Source: a virus
Direction: 5' to 3' (one strand)
IMG/VR virus record: IMGVR_UViG_3300042691_016187
Location: 1-33,725 of that record
Length of the DNA stretch: 33,725 nucleotides
The position numbers and the translations under genes are program-made. The notes beneath the pieces are model-generated. The model saw only the letters and a list, made by a program, of their open reading frames with translations, was not told the origin of the DNA and ran no database searches. Of the stretch, positions 5,493-14,227 are shown in pieces (the first letter of the stretch is position 1; the number at the start of each line of letters is the position of its first letter).

Positions 5493-7910
5493 ATGGCTGA
5501 CGTTTTTGGTGTAATCGGTAATCAACGAGTAGAACTTAACAATGCTGCTACTGAAGCAACAATGCGAGAATTGTTGTTGGCTATTCAAGGAATGGGCAGC
5601 GGGTCCTCTGCTGCCAAAACAGCACAGGTAGCAACAGTTGCTGGTATTAATAATGCCAACACACAACTTCAAAATTTATCTGTAACAACATCGAAAACGC
5701 AGCAAGCCGGTGAAAAACTAGGAAGAGGCTTTGCATATACACAAATTGCTGCCGAAAGTCTAACATCATCCTTTAATAAAGTTGATGATGCTATTGGACC
5801 GTTTGTATCAAAACTAATAAGTGGTACAGCAACAGTTAGTGATTTTTACGGAACGTTATCTAAACTGCCCGGAGTTTTAGGAGCAGTTGCTGGAATATTT
5901 CAGAAAGTTGCAAGTTTTCAAGAAACTAACTTAGCATCATATCAACAACTCACTAAAGCAGGTGTTAACTTCGGAGGAAGTTTAACTCAACTACGTGAAG
6001 CGGCATTAAGCACGTATATGAGTTTAGATCAATTTACAAACTTGATGAAAACAAATAGCACTACGTTTGCTAAAATGGGCGGTAGTGCAGATTTTGGTGC
6101 TCGTGCATTTGTTAAAATGAGTAATGATCTTAATGCAAGTAATGCAGGACGAGAACTAAGAGCATTAGGATTAACTTCAGAAGAAGTTAATCAAGGTCTA
6201 GCAGATTATATAGCACTAACTGGTGGTAGGACTAGACAAGAATTACAAAATACAAGAGACATAACAAAAGGGGCTTCTGAATATTTAGAACAACTAGATG
6301 GATTAGCAAAGTTAACAGGTGAAAGCAGAGAAGAGTTAGCAAAGAAGATGAAAGAAGATGCTGCTAATCAAGCATTTGATTCATACTTGCTAACGCTAGA
6401 CGAAGAAGGCAGAAAGAAAGCCATTATGGCAAGAACAGAAGCCGAAGCAAGAGGCGGTAAAGGTGCGGCCCAGGCTTTACAAGCAAAGTTAATGGGATTA
6501 CCACCTATGACCGAAGCCGCACAGAAATTTGTCGGTACAATGAAAAATGGTAATCAAGCCTTAGACGGACTAGCAAGTAGTGTAAAAGATAATAGTAAAA
6601 CTGTAGATGATGTAAGAAAATCTGGTGCAAATTTTACTGCTGGATTAGCACAAGACGGTAGAAATTTAAAACAAGTCGGAACTGCTATGATTATGGCAAA
6701 CAAAGATGTTGAACTTTACGGAAAAGCAGTAGGTGCAGCAAATCAAGCAACCCGAAACGGAATAACGACTGCTGAACAACAGCGAGCATTTGAAGCAAAA
6801 CAAGCAGAAGACGCCAAAAAACAAAAAAAATCAGAAGCAGACGCAGCAGCAGAGGCGCAAAAGTCTATTCAGCAAATGGGACAGAGTATAATGGCAATGC
6901 TAATGCCTGCTATTCAATTACTAACTCCTTTAGTTAATGCATTAGTGTCCAGTTTTGGATGGTTAATTGGAAAATTAGCAGAATTTAAGAATGTTACAAT
7001 AGGTTTAGTTGCTGCACTAGTTTCATATGCTGCTACGCAAAAAGTCTTAGAAGCAATGGCAAGAGTTAAGGCTGCAAGAGAAGCAGGTGCAGGTGGCGCA
7101 GGAGTATTAGGAAGCATATTTCAAAGTAAAGGACAATTAGGATCTTCGGCGTTAAATCCTTTATATGTAATGGTTATTGGTTCTTTACCTGGCGGCAGGG
7201 GCAGCCTTCCGGGCGGCCCCTCAGGCCAAGGTAGAACTAGTGGACAAACTGGTGCTACTGGAGTAGGAGGACCGTCAGATTTAAGACAACAAAGATTAGA
7301 CAGAGTTCAACAAGGTAGAGCAATGCAAACGGCAGGAACAGGATTAAAAGTAGCAGGAGTTGTAGGATCCTTAGCGGCCGCTGCATCGATGATTAGTGAA
7401 TTAAGAAATATTGATAAAAAAGCAGAAGAAAGAGCAAAAGAAGTTGGAAAAGAAAAAGCAGACGCAGAAGCAAGTAAAGAAAAAGGTGGTGTAATAGGAG
7501 AAACTGCGGGGGGTATGGCAGGAGGACTTGCTGGTGCTAAAGCCGGCGCAGTAATTGGCGCAATCGGTGGCCCGTTAGGAGTAGCAATAGGCGGAGCCAT
7601 TGGAGGTATTGCTGGCGGATTATTAGGTGCGTGGGGCGGTAAAAGTGCAGGCGAAGCAATGGCTGGCTCAAAATCAATACCAAAAATGGCAGAAGGTGGT
7701 GTTGTAACGCAGCCGACTACTGTACTGGCTGGAGAAGCAGGCCCTGAGGCAATTATTCCTCTTAAACATTTCGAAAGTTTACAGATAGAATTACAAATGT
7801 TAAATAAACAAACAGCAGAAATGATTAGATATATGCGTGATACTGCCGAATATACTAAACGTACCGTTGATGCAACAAAATCTCTAAATGGAGATTTATT
7901 TAAATTTTAA
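5493..7910 (+). CDS. tape-measure-like tail protein
   Basis: This 805-aa protein has tape-measure architecture. A long helical N-terminal two-thirds is rich in Ala, Gln, Lys and Glu. A hydrophobic stretch (MAMLMPAIQLL through LVAALVSYAA) spans about residues 468-515. A flexible Gly-rich linker lies at about 565-590. A glycine-zipper hydrophobic segment spans about 668-725 (GGLAGAKAGAVIGAIGG and similar). Near the C-terminus is the motif GGVV...PTTVLAGEAGPEAIIPL (about 735-757), typical of phage tape-measure proteins. It would set tail length and be ejected into the cell envelope on infection, filling the T4 gp29 role, though the sequence is not obviously gp29. No Shine-Dalgarno is visible at the ATG. 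It is divergent from gp26 and followed 43 nt later by the portal gene. Confidence 0.85.
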   Translation: MADVFGVIGNQRVELNNAATEATMRELLLAIQGMGSGSSAAKTAQVATVAGINNANTQLQNLSVTTSKTQQAGEKLGRGFAYTQIAAESLTSSFNKVDDAIGPFVSKLISGTATVSDFYGTLSKLPGVLGAVAGIFQKVASFQETNLASYQQLTKAGVNFGGSLTQLREAALSTYMSLDQFTNLMKTNSTTFAKMGGSADFGARAFVKMSNDLNASNAGRELRALGLTSEEVNQGLADYIALTGGRTRQELQNTRDITKGASEYLEQLDGLAKLTGESREELAKKMKEDAANQAFDSYLLTLDEEGRKKAIMARTEAEARGGKGAAQALQAKLMGLPPMTEAAQKFVGTMKNGNQALDGLASSVKDNSKTVDDVRKSGANFTAGLAQDGRNLKQVGTAMIMANKDVELYGKAVGAANQATRNGITTAEQQRAFEAKQAEDAKKQKKSEADAAAEAQKSIQQMGQSIMAMLMPAIQLLTPLVNALVSSFGWLIGKLAEFKNVTIGLVAALVSYAATQKVLEAMARVKAAREAGAGGAGVLGSIFQSKGQLGSSALNPLYVMVIGSLPGGRGSLPGGPSGQGRTSGQTGATGVGGPSDLRQQRLDRVQQGRAMQTAGTGLKVAGVVGSLAAAASMISELRNIDKKAEERAKEVGKEKADAEASKEKGGVIGETAGGMAGGLAGAKAGAVIGAIGGPLGVAIGGAIGGIAGGLLGAWGGKSAGEAMAGSKSIPKMAEGGVVTQPTTVLAGEAGPEAIIPLKHFESLQIELQMLNKQTAEMIRYMRDTAEYTKRTVDATKSLNGDLFKF
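7189..7225. other. GC-rich hairpin inside the tape-measure gene
   Basis: An exceptionally GC-rich inverted repeat lies inside an A+T-rich gene. AGGGGC 7197-7202 pairs with GCCCCT 7216-7221; inside it GCC 7204-7206 pairs with GGC 7212-7214 around a TTCCG loop, with one A-G mismatch. CCTG 7189-7192 pairs with CAGG 7222-7225 outside. It encodes part of the Gly/Pro-rich linker (LPGGRGSLPGGPSGQG). No T-run follows, so it is not a terminator. Confidence 0.7.
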
Positions 7911-7953
7911 CATATAATACTAATACAACTAAACAGATCAAAGGTATACATTT

Positions 7954-9687
7954 ATGAGTTGGAAACGTTATTTTACACTAGTTGATACATCGGGATCGAT
8001 GAGTCCTATTAATGGTTCAACAGGATTAACTCGATCTGACGCCAATCCTACTCATAGAAATTACGCAAGTTTTTTACCTGATGTTTATTCAGGACATCCT
8101 AATCGATTAGAAAGATATGGACAATACGACACCATGGATAGTGATAGTGAAGTAAATGCTGCATTAGATATTTTGGCTGAATTTTGTACACAAGAAAATG
8201 AAGAAAATGGAACTCCATTCCAAGCATTTTTTAAAGAAAATGCTACTAATACTGAAATAAAAATTATTAAAAAATTGTTACAACAATGGACTAAGTTAAA
8301 CAAATTTCATACAAGAATGTTTAAAATTGTTCGAAACAGTTTTAAGTACGGAGATACATTTTTTGTTAGAGACCCAGAAACTCAAGCATGGATGTATGTT
8401 GATCCTGCTAAAGTAGATAAAATTATTGTAAATGAATCTGAAGGTAAAAAACCTGAACAATATATTATACGAGACTGGAATCCAAATTTAGAAACATTAG
8501 CAACTACACAAATTAATCCTAGTAATGTTACAGGTGGTGGAAGTCAATATGCTAGTGGATATGCAGGAAACAATGCCGGTGTAGGAATGAGTAGAGGTAT
8601 GACCGGGTCATATCCTAGTAACGTTACTGGAAACAGATTTCAACGCACAGAAAATCAATATGCAATTGATGCTAAACATGTAATTCACTTAAGCATGAGC
8701 GAAGGGCTAGATAACAATTATCCCTTCGGTACAAGTTTATTAGAAAGTATCTTTAAAGTTTACAAACAAAAAGAACTTCTTGAAGATGCTATTATCATTT
8801 ATCGTATTCAACGTGCTCCGGAAAGAAGAGTGTTTTACATTGATGTAGGAAACATGCCTAGCCACTTAGCAATGAGTTTCGTTGAACGTGTTAAAAATGA
8901 AGTTAATCAACGACGTATTCCTAGTGTAACAGGTGGTAGTCAAACAGTTATTGATGCTGGATATAATCCGTTAAGTATCAATGAAGATTATTTTTTCCCA
9001 CAAACAGCAGAAGGGCGCGGCAGTAAAGTTGAAGTATTACCTGGTGGTACAAATTTAGGAGAAATAGATGATCTTAAGTATTTTACTAATAAGTTGTTTA
9101 GGGCTTTACGTATTCCTAGCAGTTACCTCCCTACTGGACCTGACGACGGAGGAAGCAACTTCAATGATGGTAGAGTTGGAACAGCATACATTCAAGAATT
9201 AAGATTTAACAAGTATTGTGAAAGATTACAATCTATATTAAATGATCATTTTGATTTAGAATTTAAGTTTTATCTTCATAATAAAGGTATTAATATCGAT
9301 AGTAATATCTTTGATGTTAAATTTAATCCCCCGCAAAATTTTGCTTCGTATCGTCAAAGCGAAATGGACACAGCAAGAGTTACAACTTTCAGTACTGTAA
9401 TGCAAGTTCCGTTTATAAGTAAACGATTTGCGTTAAAGAGATTCTTAGGTTTAACTGCTGAAGAAGTAGCAGAGAACGAAACACTATGGCGAGAAGAAAA
9501 TGTAGATGAAGATACTGAACTAAGTGCTAGTTCTGAATTACGGGGTGCTGGAGTTACTGCAAACGGATTATCATCTGATCTAAGTTCTATAAGTGGTGCA
9601 ACAGCACCACCGAGTGCACCAGGTAATGCTAGTGAAGCAGGTGCACCCGCAGGACAACAACCTGATGTTGCTCCTCCTACAACATAA
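7954..9687 (+). CDS. 20: portal vertex protein gp20
   Basis: This 577-aa protein is the T4-type portal. Landmarks are HPNRLERYGQYDTMDSDSEV with ALDILAEFCT at about residues 48-79, and RAPERRVFYIDVGNMP in the middle, both characteristic of gp20. It forms the dodecameric ring at the unique capsid vertex that starts prohead assembly, is the channel for DNA packaging, and joins head to tail. T4 gp20 is 524 aa; the extra length is mainly a Gly/Ser-rich insertion near residues 190-225 and a Pro/Ala-rich C-terminal tail. It opens the head operon and is preceded by AAAGG at a fair distance from the ATG. Confidence 0.96.
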   Translation: MSWKRYFTLVDTSGSMSPINGSTGLTRSDANPTHRNYASFLPDVYSGHPNRLERYGQYDTMDSDSEVNAALDILAEFCTQENEENGTPFQAFFKENATNTEIKIIKKLLQQWTKLNKFHTRMFKIVRNSFKYGDTFFVRDPETQAWMYVDPAKVDKIIVNESEGKKPEQYIIRDWNPNLETLATTQINPSNVTGGGSQYASGYAGNNAGVGMSRGMTGSYPSNVTGNRFQRTENQYAIDAKHVIHLSMSEGLDNNYPFGTSLLESIFKVYKQKELLEDAIIIYRIQRAPERRVFYIDVGNMPSHLAMSFVERVKNEVNQRRIPSVTGGSQTVIDAGYNPLSINEDYFFPQTAEGRGSKVEVLPGGTNLGEIDDLKYFTNKLFRALRIPSSYLPTGPDDGGSNFNDGRVGTAYIQELRFNKYCERLQSILNDHFDLEFKFYLHNKGINIDSNIFDVKFNPPQNFASYRQSEMDTARVTTFSTVMQVPFISKRFALKRFLGLTAEEVAENETLWREENVDEDTELSASSELRGAGVTANGLSSDLSSISGATAPPSAPGNASEAGAPAGQQPDVAPPTT

Positions 9688-9695
9688 ATATTATT

Positions 9696-9941
9696 ATGCT
9701 ATTACGTGAATTTATATATTTTGATAAAAACAGGCCTGAAATGGTTAATGATTTGCGCTATGAATCAGATAAAGACACGAGTATTCTTGGGCCAAATGAT
9801 CTTCGTAAAACAAGATTAACTTTAAGAATGCTAAATGATTTACGTAAAGCAAGTGATGCAAGGGAAAAAGAAAGACGAGACGATCTCGGTTTAGTTAGAA
9901 AAATGTATGCTGCTCCGCCACCGGAAGCAGCACCTGCATAA
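9696..9941 (+). CDS. small head-operon protein (gp67 position)
   Basis: This 81-aa protein begins MLLREFIYFDKN, has a charged, helical, Arg/Lys-rich middle (NDLRKTRLTLRMLNDLRKAS) and ends in an Ala/Pro-rich tail. From memory, similar short proteins follow the portal gene in many T4-like cyanophages. T4 places prohead-core gp67 here, but this protein is basic rather than acidic, so the correspondence is positional only. It starts 8 nt after the portal stop with no clear Shine-Dalgarno, which suggests translational coupling. Confidence 0.75.
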   Translation: MLLREFIYFDKNRPEMVNDLRYESDKDTSILGPNDLRKTRLTLRMLNDLRKASDAREKERRDDLGLVRKMYAAPPPEAAPA

Positions 9942-9948
9942 TTTATTA

Positions 9949-10033
9949 AATTTAATTATTAAGTTAAAAAAATTTAATTTTTATGATTAATAATTAAATT
10001 TCTTTAGTATAAGTCAAAAATCTTCAATTTTTG
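9949..10033. promoter_or_regulatory. A/T-only inverted repeat and hairpin in the leader of the prohead-core gene
   Basis: AATTTAATTATTAA at 9949-9962 is perfectly complementary to TTAATAATTAAATT at 9987-10000, a 14-bp A/T-only stem around a 24-nt loop. A second small hairpin follows: CAAAAAT 10015-10021 with ATTTTTG 10027-10033. Both lie in the 173-nt gap between two head genes. They could attenuate or protect transcripts and so tune prohead-core dosage. No canonical terminator is formed. Confidence 0.5.
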
Positions 10034-10114
10034 GCCTATTTTTCGCATGTTTTAATAAAACAGTTTAAATATAATCACAAAGCCTTGCCGCTACCAATTA
10101 AGGAGAAATTTGCA

Positions 10115-11155
10115 ATGTCTACAAAGTTTGAACAACTATTAGACTATATTGTCAACGAAGAAATGGATAAAGCCAATGAGTTGTTCCACGAAATCGTTGT
10201 TGAAAAGTCTAGAACAATTTACGAAAATTTAATTGCTCAAGAATCAGAAGAAGAAGGAACTGACGGGTCCGATGATGATCTTGAAGAGTCTGATGATGAT
10301 CTTGAAGAGTCTGATGATGATCTTGAAGAGTCCGATGATGATCTCGAAGAGTCCGATGATGATCTCGAAGAGTCTGAAAATGAAGAAACAGATGAATCTT
10401 TTGAAATAGAAGATTCATATGGCATGGAAGAAGGTGGCGATGATATGCCTCCTGAACCAAGTGCTGTAGGTGATGCAACAGATGACCTAGAAGGTGATGT
10501 TTCTGCAGAACCAGAAGAAGAAGTTGAACTTGACATTCAACAAGCCATCGAACAATTACAAGCCGCTTTAGATAAACTAGACGGAACTTCTGGAGATATG
10601 GGTGCTGATGATGAATTTAGTACCGATGACGGAGAAACTGATGACGAGTTACCTGCTAAAGAAATGATGGGTGTTCCTGCGATGGAAAGCAAAAAGCGTA
10701 TCACACGCGAGTATACTGAAAAAGTCGGAAATGATTGGGACAAAAGTGGCTCAATGAAAACTCAAAAACAATACGTAGGTGCTGGAACAGGTGATAAAGA
10801 AGGTGCTCCTAATGAAGGAAAAAGCCCAATTGCTAATTTAGCCAAGCCTGGTCCTACTGGTGTAAGTGCTAAGAATTTAAATCAAGGTGCTACAGAAGGT
10901 CAAAGCAATACAGGTACAAGTCCTGGCAAAGTAAGCAAAGGTCTACCACAACATTCAGGTGAAAAACTTGCAGCCGGTATGCATAATGTCGACGGCAAAA
11001 AATCTGGTGTTAAAACATTAAGCAATGTTAAAGGTGGCCACGGTGCTGAAAAGAAAGGCGCTGGTCCAGGCCCAGTAGGTTCAGGAACAGGTGACAAAGC
11101 AGGACAAACAAGTGTTCCTGGTGTTAAGCAGTTCTTAAAACCTTATAGTAAATAA
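10115..11155 (+). CDS. acidic prohead core protein (gp67/gp68-like)
   Basis: This protein is 346 aa from the ATG at 10115, chosen because AAGGAG lies about 8 nt upstream; the in-frame TTG at 10031 has no ribosome-binding site. The first 45 residues (KFEQLLDYIVNEEMDKANEL, then FHEIVVEKSRTIYENLI) resemble the short helical start of T4 prohead-core gp67, followed as there by a very acidic region. Here that region contains five SDDDLEE repeats. The C-terminal 150 residues are Gly/Lys/Ser-rich and disordered in appearance. It lies where T4 has gp67 and gp68, between portal and protease, so it is probably an internal core component cleaved by gp21 during maturation. The exact T4 equivalent is uncertain. 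Confidence 0.8.
   Translation: MSTKFEQLLDYIVNEEMDKANELFHEIVVEKSRTIYENLIAQESEEEGTDGSDDDLEESDDDLEESDDDLEESDDDLEESDDDLEESENEETDESFEIEDSYGMEEGGDDMPPEPSAVGDATDDLEGDVSAEPEEEVELDIQQAIEQLQAALDKLDGTSGDMGADDEFSTDDGETDDELPAKEMMGVPAMESKKRITREYTEKVGNDWDKSGSMKTQKQYVGAGTGDKEGAPNEGKSPIANLAKPGPTGVSAKNLNQGATEGQSNTGTSPGKVSKGLPQHSGEKLAAGMHNVDGKKSGVKTLSNVKGGHGAEKKGAGPGPVGSGTGDKAGQTSVPGVKQFLKPYSK
10268..10372 (+). repeat. 5 x 21-bp tandem repeat encoding SDDDLEE
   Basis: Five in-frame 21-bp units, differing only by synonymous T/C changes, encode SDDDLEE repeats in the acidic core protein. This is a typical slippage-prone microsatellite-like coding repeat; copy number may vary among relatives. Confidence 0.92.
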
Positions 11156-11169
11156 ATTAGGGAACTAGG

Positions 11170-11799
11170 ATGAAACTAAGTTACTTAAGAGAACATTTAA
11201 GTTTTGATCAATCTGGCATTGTATTAGAATCTGACGATAAAGATGGTAAAAACCTTTATCTAAAAGGAATTGCTATTCAAGGCGGTATTCGCAATGCCAA
11301 TGGTCGAGTTTATCCAGTAGATGAAATTGAACGTGCAGTAAAAACACTGAACGATCAACTACAAAATGGATATAGTGTTTTAGGTGAAGTAGATCATCCT
11401 GATGACTTAAAAGTTAATTTGGATCGTGTATCTCATATGATTACTCAAATGTGGATGGACGGTCCTAATGGTTATGGGAAGATGAAAATTCTTCCTACAC
11501 CAATGGGCAATTTAATTCGCACTATGTTAGAAAGCGGAGTAAAACTCGGTGTTAGTTCAAGAGGTAGCGGCAACGTTGACGACTTGAGCGGAAGAGTATC
11601 CGATTTTGAAATTATTACTGTGGATGTAGTTGCACAACCTAGCGCTCCTGGTGCTTACCCAACTCCTGTTTATGAACATCTCATGAACACAAGAGGAGGA
11701 AATAAAGCATTTAGAGTTGCTACTGAAGTAAGAGAAGATCCAAAGGCCCAGAAATATCTAAAAGAAAGTCTCTTGCAGATTATTAAAGGTCTAAAATAA
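11170..11799 (+). CDS. 21: prohead maturation protease gp21
   Basis: This 209-aa protein is close in length to T4 gp21 (212 aa). Catalytic landmarks are visible: His76 in GEVDHPDD and a serine in GVSSRGSG (residues 127-134), followed by the DFEIITVDVVAQPSAP block common to these serine-type prohead proteases. After assembly it cleaves scaffold, core and capsid proteins after (Leu/Ile)-X-Glu sites, then cleaves itself. It lies 14 nt after the core gene and 16 nt before the scaffold gene, in T4 order. Confidence 0.95.
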   Translation: MKLSYLREHLSFDQSGIVLESDDKDGKNLYLKGIAIQGGIRNANGRVYPVDEIERAVKTLNDQLQNGYSVLGEVDHPDDLKVNLDRVSHMITQMWMDGPNGYGKMKILPTPMGNLIRTMLESGVKLGVSSRGSGNVDDLSGRVSDFEIITVDVVAQPSAPGAYPTPVYEHLMNTRGGNKAFRVATEVREDPKAQKYLKESLLQIIKGLK

Positions 11800-11815
11800 G
11801 CCCGAGGAGAAATAA

Positions 11816-12901
11816 ATGTTGGACGCATTCAAAAAATTAGTTGAAAGTGGAGCAATTTCAGAGGTTGTAGGTACTGAATTGTCTACTGCTTTATCTGTTA
11901 AAATTCAAGAGAATCGCGACCAAGTAACCGCTGAACTTCGTGAAGAATTTGCACAAAAATATAATCATGACAAGCAAGTTATGGTTGAAGCAATTGACAA
12001 GATGTTAAGCGACAGATTGGCCGCAGAGATGGCCGAATTGTATGAAGACAAAAAGGCTCTAGCAGAAGCAAAAGCACAATACAAACAACGTGTTAGTGAA
12101 GATGCTAAAAAACTAGAAGGATTTGTCATTAAGCAATTAGGCAAAGAGTTAGTTGAGTTCCAGAGCGATCGTCGTAAAGTTTCTGAGAACTTCCAAAAAT
12201 TAGAGCAGTTTGTTGTACATGCTCTAGCAAAAGAAATCCAAGAATTTTCTGCTGATAAGCGTAATTTAGCCGAGACAAAAGTTAAATTAGTCCGCGAAGC
12301 AAAAGAAAGATTCGAAACAATTAAGCAAAACTTTATTACTCGTTCTGCAAAAGTAGTAGAAAATGTTATTACACACAAGTTAACATCTGAAATCAAACAA
12401 TTGAAAGAAGATATTGACAACAGTCGTAATAATGATTTCGGACGCAGAATTTATGAAGCATTTGCACAAGAGTTTGCCGGTTCTTATCTAAATGAAAAAT
12501 CTGAAACAAGTAAATTGTTAAAGATAATTCAGAAAAAAGAACAAGAACTTGCAGAAGCCACACGTATTGCAGAAGAAAAAGCAACATTGGTCGAGTCAGC
12601 ACAGAGAGAAATCCGTGTTACTAAAGATCTAATGGAGCGTAAACACGTTATGGCTGAATTATTAGCACCTCTTGGTGCTGATAAAAGAGAGTTGATGAAA
12701 GAACTTTTGGAATCAGTTCAGACTCCAAAACTTTCAGCAGCATTTGAGAAATACCTACCCGCAGTAATGGAAGGCGAAAAGAAAAAGGCAACTAAAGTTG
12801 CTTTAACTGAAAGCACTGAAGTAACAGGTAATCGTGAACCCAAGCCCGAGGTAGGCTTAGACAACATCTTAGATATCCGCAAACTAGCGGGTCTAAAATA
12901 A
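11816..12901 (+). CDS. 22: scaffolding prohead core protein gp22
   Basis: This 361-aa, almost wholly helical, Lys/Glu/Gln-rich protein has long heptad-like coiled coils from about residue 25 to 290 and a short basic, Ala-rich C-terminal region (LGADKRELMKELLESVQTPK). This is the expected pattern for the T4 major scaffold gp22 (269 aa), between protease and capsid genes. It is degraded by gp21 on maturation. GAGGAG lies about 6 nt before the ATG. The middle appears internally repetitive (three similar blocks from about residue 90 to 190, each with EFxxDxR), which may explain the extra length. Confidence 0.9.
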   Translation: MLDAFKKLVESGAISEVVGTELSTALSVKIQENRDQVTAELREEFAQKYNHDKQVMVEAIDKMLSDRLAAEMAELYEDKKALAEAKAQYKQRVSEDAKKLEGFVIKQLGKELVEFQSDRRKVSENFQKLEQFVVHALAKEIQEFSADKRNLAETKVKLVREAKERFETIKQNFITRSAKVVENVITHKLTSEIKQLKEDIDNSRNNDFGRRIYEAFAQEFAGSYLNEKSETSKLLKIIQKKEQELAEATRIAEEKATLVESAQREIRVTKDLMERKHVMAELLAPLGADKRELMKELLESVQTPKLSAAFEKYLPAVMEGEKKKATKVALTESTEVTGNREPKPEVGLDNILDIRKLAGLK

Positions 12902-12922
12902 TATTCAAGGAGACAATAAGAA

Positions 12923-14098
12923 ATGTCACAACTTTTAAATGAAAGATGGTCAGAGACCAAAGACGCTCTGCTTGAAGGCCTACAAGGTAACCGTCGTGCT
13001 TCTATGGGCGTATGCTTAGAGAACACTCGTCGTTATTTGGCAGAAGCCGCAACAGCAGGTGCAACAAGCGCTGGTAATATCGCTACTCTAAATCGCGTTA
13101 TTCTTCCAGTTATCCGTCGTGTTATGCCAACCGTTATCGCTAACGAAATCATCGGCGTTCAGCCAATGACTGGCCCAGTAGCACAAATCCATACTCTACG
13201 TGTTCGCTATGCTGACAGTGGAGACGGAGTTGTAGCAGGTGAAGAGGCACTAAGCCCATTCAAGATCGCTGCTGCTTACTCTGGTAACAACGTTGATGCT
13301 ACACCTAAGGCACAAGTAACTTCTATGATGGAAGGTACACCTGGTAAGCGTATGAGCATCCAGATCTTAAAGACACCAGTCGAAGCCAAGTCTCGTAAAC
13401 TAAGTGCTCGTTGGACCTTTGAGGCTGCACAAGATGCACAAGCACAACAAGGTATTGATATCGAAGCAGAAATTATGGCTGCATTAGCACAAGAAATTAC
13501 TGCTGAAATTGACCAAGAAATTCTAGCAAGTCTACGTAGTTTAGCAAGTGTTGAAGAAACTTATGACCAGTCACTAGTTTCTGGTACTGCTACATTCGTT
13601 GGTGATGAGCACGCTGCTCTAGCAATCCAAATTAATCGTGTAAGCAACTTAATTGCTCAGCGTACACGTCGTGGATCTGCTAACTGGGCGGTTGTTTCTA
13701 ACCAGGCTCTAACAATTCTACAGAGCGCAACAACTTCTGCTTTTGCTCGCACAACAGAAGGCACATTCGAGGCTCCGACAAACACCAAGTTCGTTGGTAC
13801 TCTAAACGGTGCAATGCGTGTTTATGTAGACGCTTACATGAGCGACACAAACGACAACAACCAAGTTCTATTAGGTTATAAGGGTACAAGCGAGGCTGAC
13901 GCTGCTGCTTTCTATTGCCCATATATTCCTCTAATGAGTTCTGGTGTTGTTCTAGATCCAGCAACATTCGAGCCAGTAGTTGGCTTCTTAACACGTTACG
14001 GATATGTTGAGTTAACAAACACAGCATCTTCTCTAGGTAACGCTGCTGACTACCTAGGTAAGGTTGCTATTACAAGCGCAAACGTAAGTTTCAAATAA
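12923..14098 (+). CDS. 23: major capsid protein gp23
   Basis: This 391-aa protein shows the gp23 core signature: NRVILPVIRRVMPTVIANEI, then IGVQPMTGPVAQIHTLRVRYA. Near the N-terminus LAE (residues 39-41) followed by Ala fits a gp21 maturation site, which would release a propeptide of about 41 residues. The mature HK97-fold subunit would be about 350 aa, much shorter than T4 gp23 (521 aa), so the T4-type insertion domain is probably missing. A strong AAGGAG precedes the ATG. The gene is visibly richer in G+C (about 47% in two sampled 60-bp lines) and favours C-ending codons, as expected for the most abundant virion protein. A strong terminator follows. Confidence 0.96.
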   Translation: MSQLLNERWSETKDALLEGLQGNRRASMGVCLENTRRYLAEAATAGATSAGNIATLNRVILPVIRRVMPTVIANEIIGVQPMTGPVAQIHTLRVRYADSGDGVVAGEEALSPFKIAAAYSGNNVDATPKAQVTSMMEGTPGKRMSIQILKTPVEAKSRKLSARWTFEAAQDAQAQQGIDIEAEIMAALAQEITAEIDQEILASLRSLASVEETYDQSLVSGTATFVGDEHAALAIQINRVSNLIAQRTRRGSANWAVVSNQALTILQSATTSAFARTTEGTFEAPTNTKFVGTLNGAMRVYVDAYMSDTNDNNQVLLGYKGTSEADAAAFYCPYIPLMSSGVVLDPATFEPVVGFLTRYGYVELTNTASSLGNAADYLGKVAITSANVSFK

Positions 14099-14123
14099 TC
14101 AATTATTTGATTTTTACACAATC

Positions 14124-14147
14124 AAAACCCGCTTCGGCGGGTTTTTT
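14124..14147 (+). terminator. intrinsic terminator after gp23
   Basis: CCCGC-TTCG-GCGGG (14128-14141) forms a perfect GC stem with a UUCG tetraloop, flanked by AAAA upstream and a run of six T downstream. It is a textbook rho-independent terminator closing the head operon. Confidence 0.95.
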
Positions 14148-14160
14148 ATTAAATAAAGAG

Positions 14161-14199
14161 TCTAGATTATTATGCGGCACCCACCGCGTAGAGCCTAGA
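14161..14199 (+). promoter_or_regulatory. structured leader upstream of the 215-aa virion gene
   Basis: TCTAG 14161-14165 can pair with CTAGA 14195-14199, enclosing GCGG-CACCCA-CCGC (14174-14187). It lies between the gp23 terminator and the AAGGAG of the next gene, so it would form a stem-loop in the 5' leader. A TTAAATAA sequence near 14149, resembling the late-promoter box, precedes it. Confidence 0.4.
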
Positions 14200-14227
14200 A
14201 CGCTCATTATTATCAAGGAGAAAACAA

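Noticed and set aside
7978-8010. VDTSGSMS near the portal N-terminus resembles a VWA-domain MIDAS motif
   Set aside because: The rest of the protein is a clear gp20 portal; the motif lies in the flexible N-terminus without a VWA fold around it.
9683-9690. CATAAATA as a late promoter for the 81-aa gene
   Set aside because: It overlaps the portal stop codon and lies only 5 nt before the ATG, so the start would fall at or inside the start codon; chance overlap is likely in this A+T-rich DNA.
10031-10114. Upstream TTG start adding 28 residues to the acidic core protein
   Set aside because: AAGGAG is well placed for the ATG at 10115, and the N-terminal family similarity starts there.
10209-10536. 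Ser-rich and His-rich minus-strand frames opposite the acidic repeat
   Set aside because: Shadows of the 21-bp coding repeat in the opposite strand, with no independent start signals.
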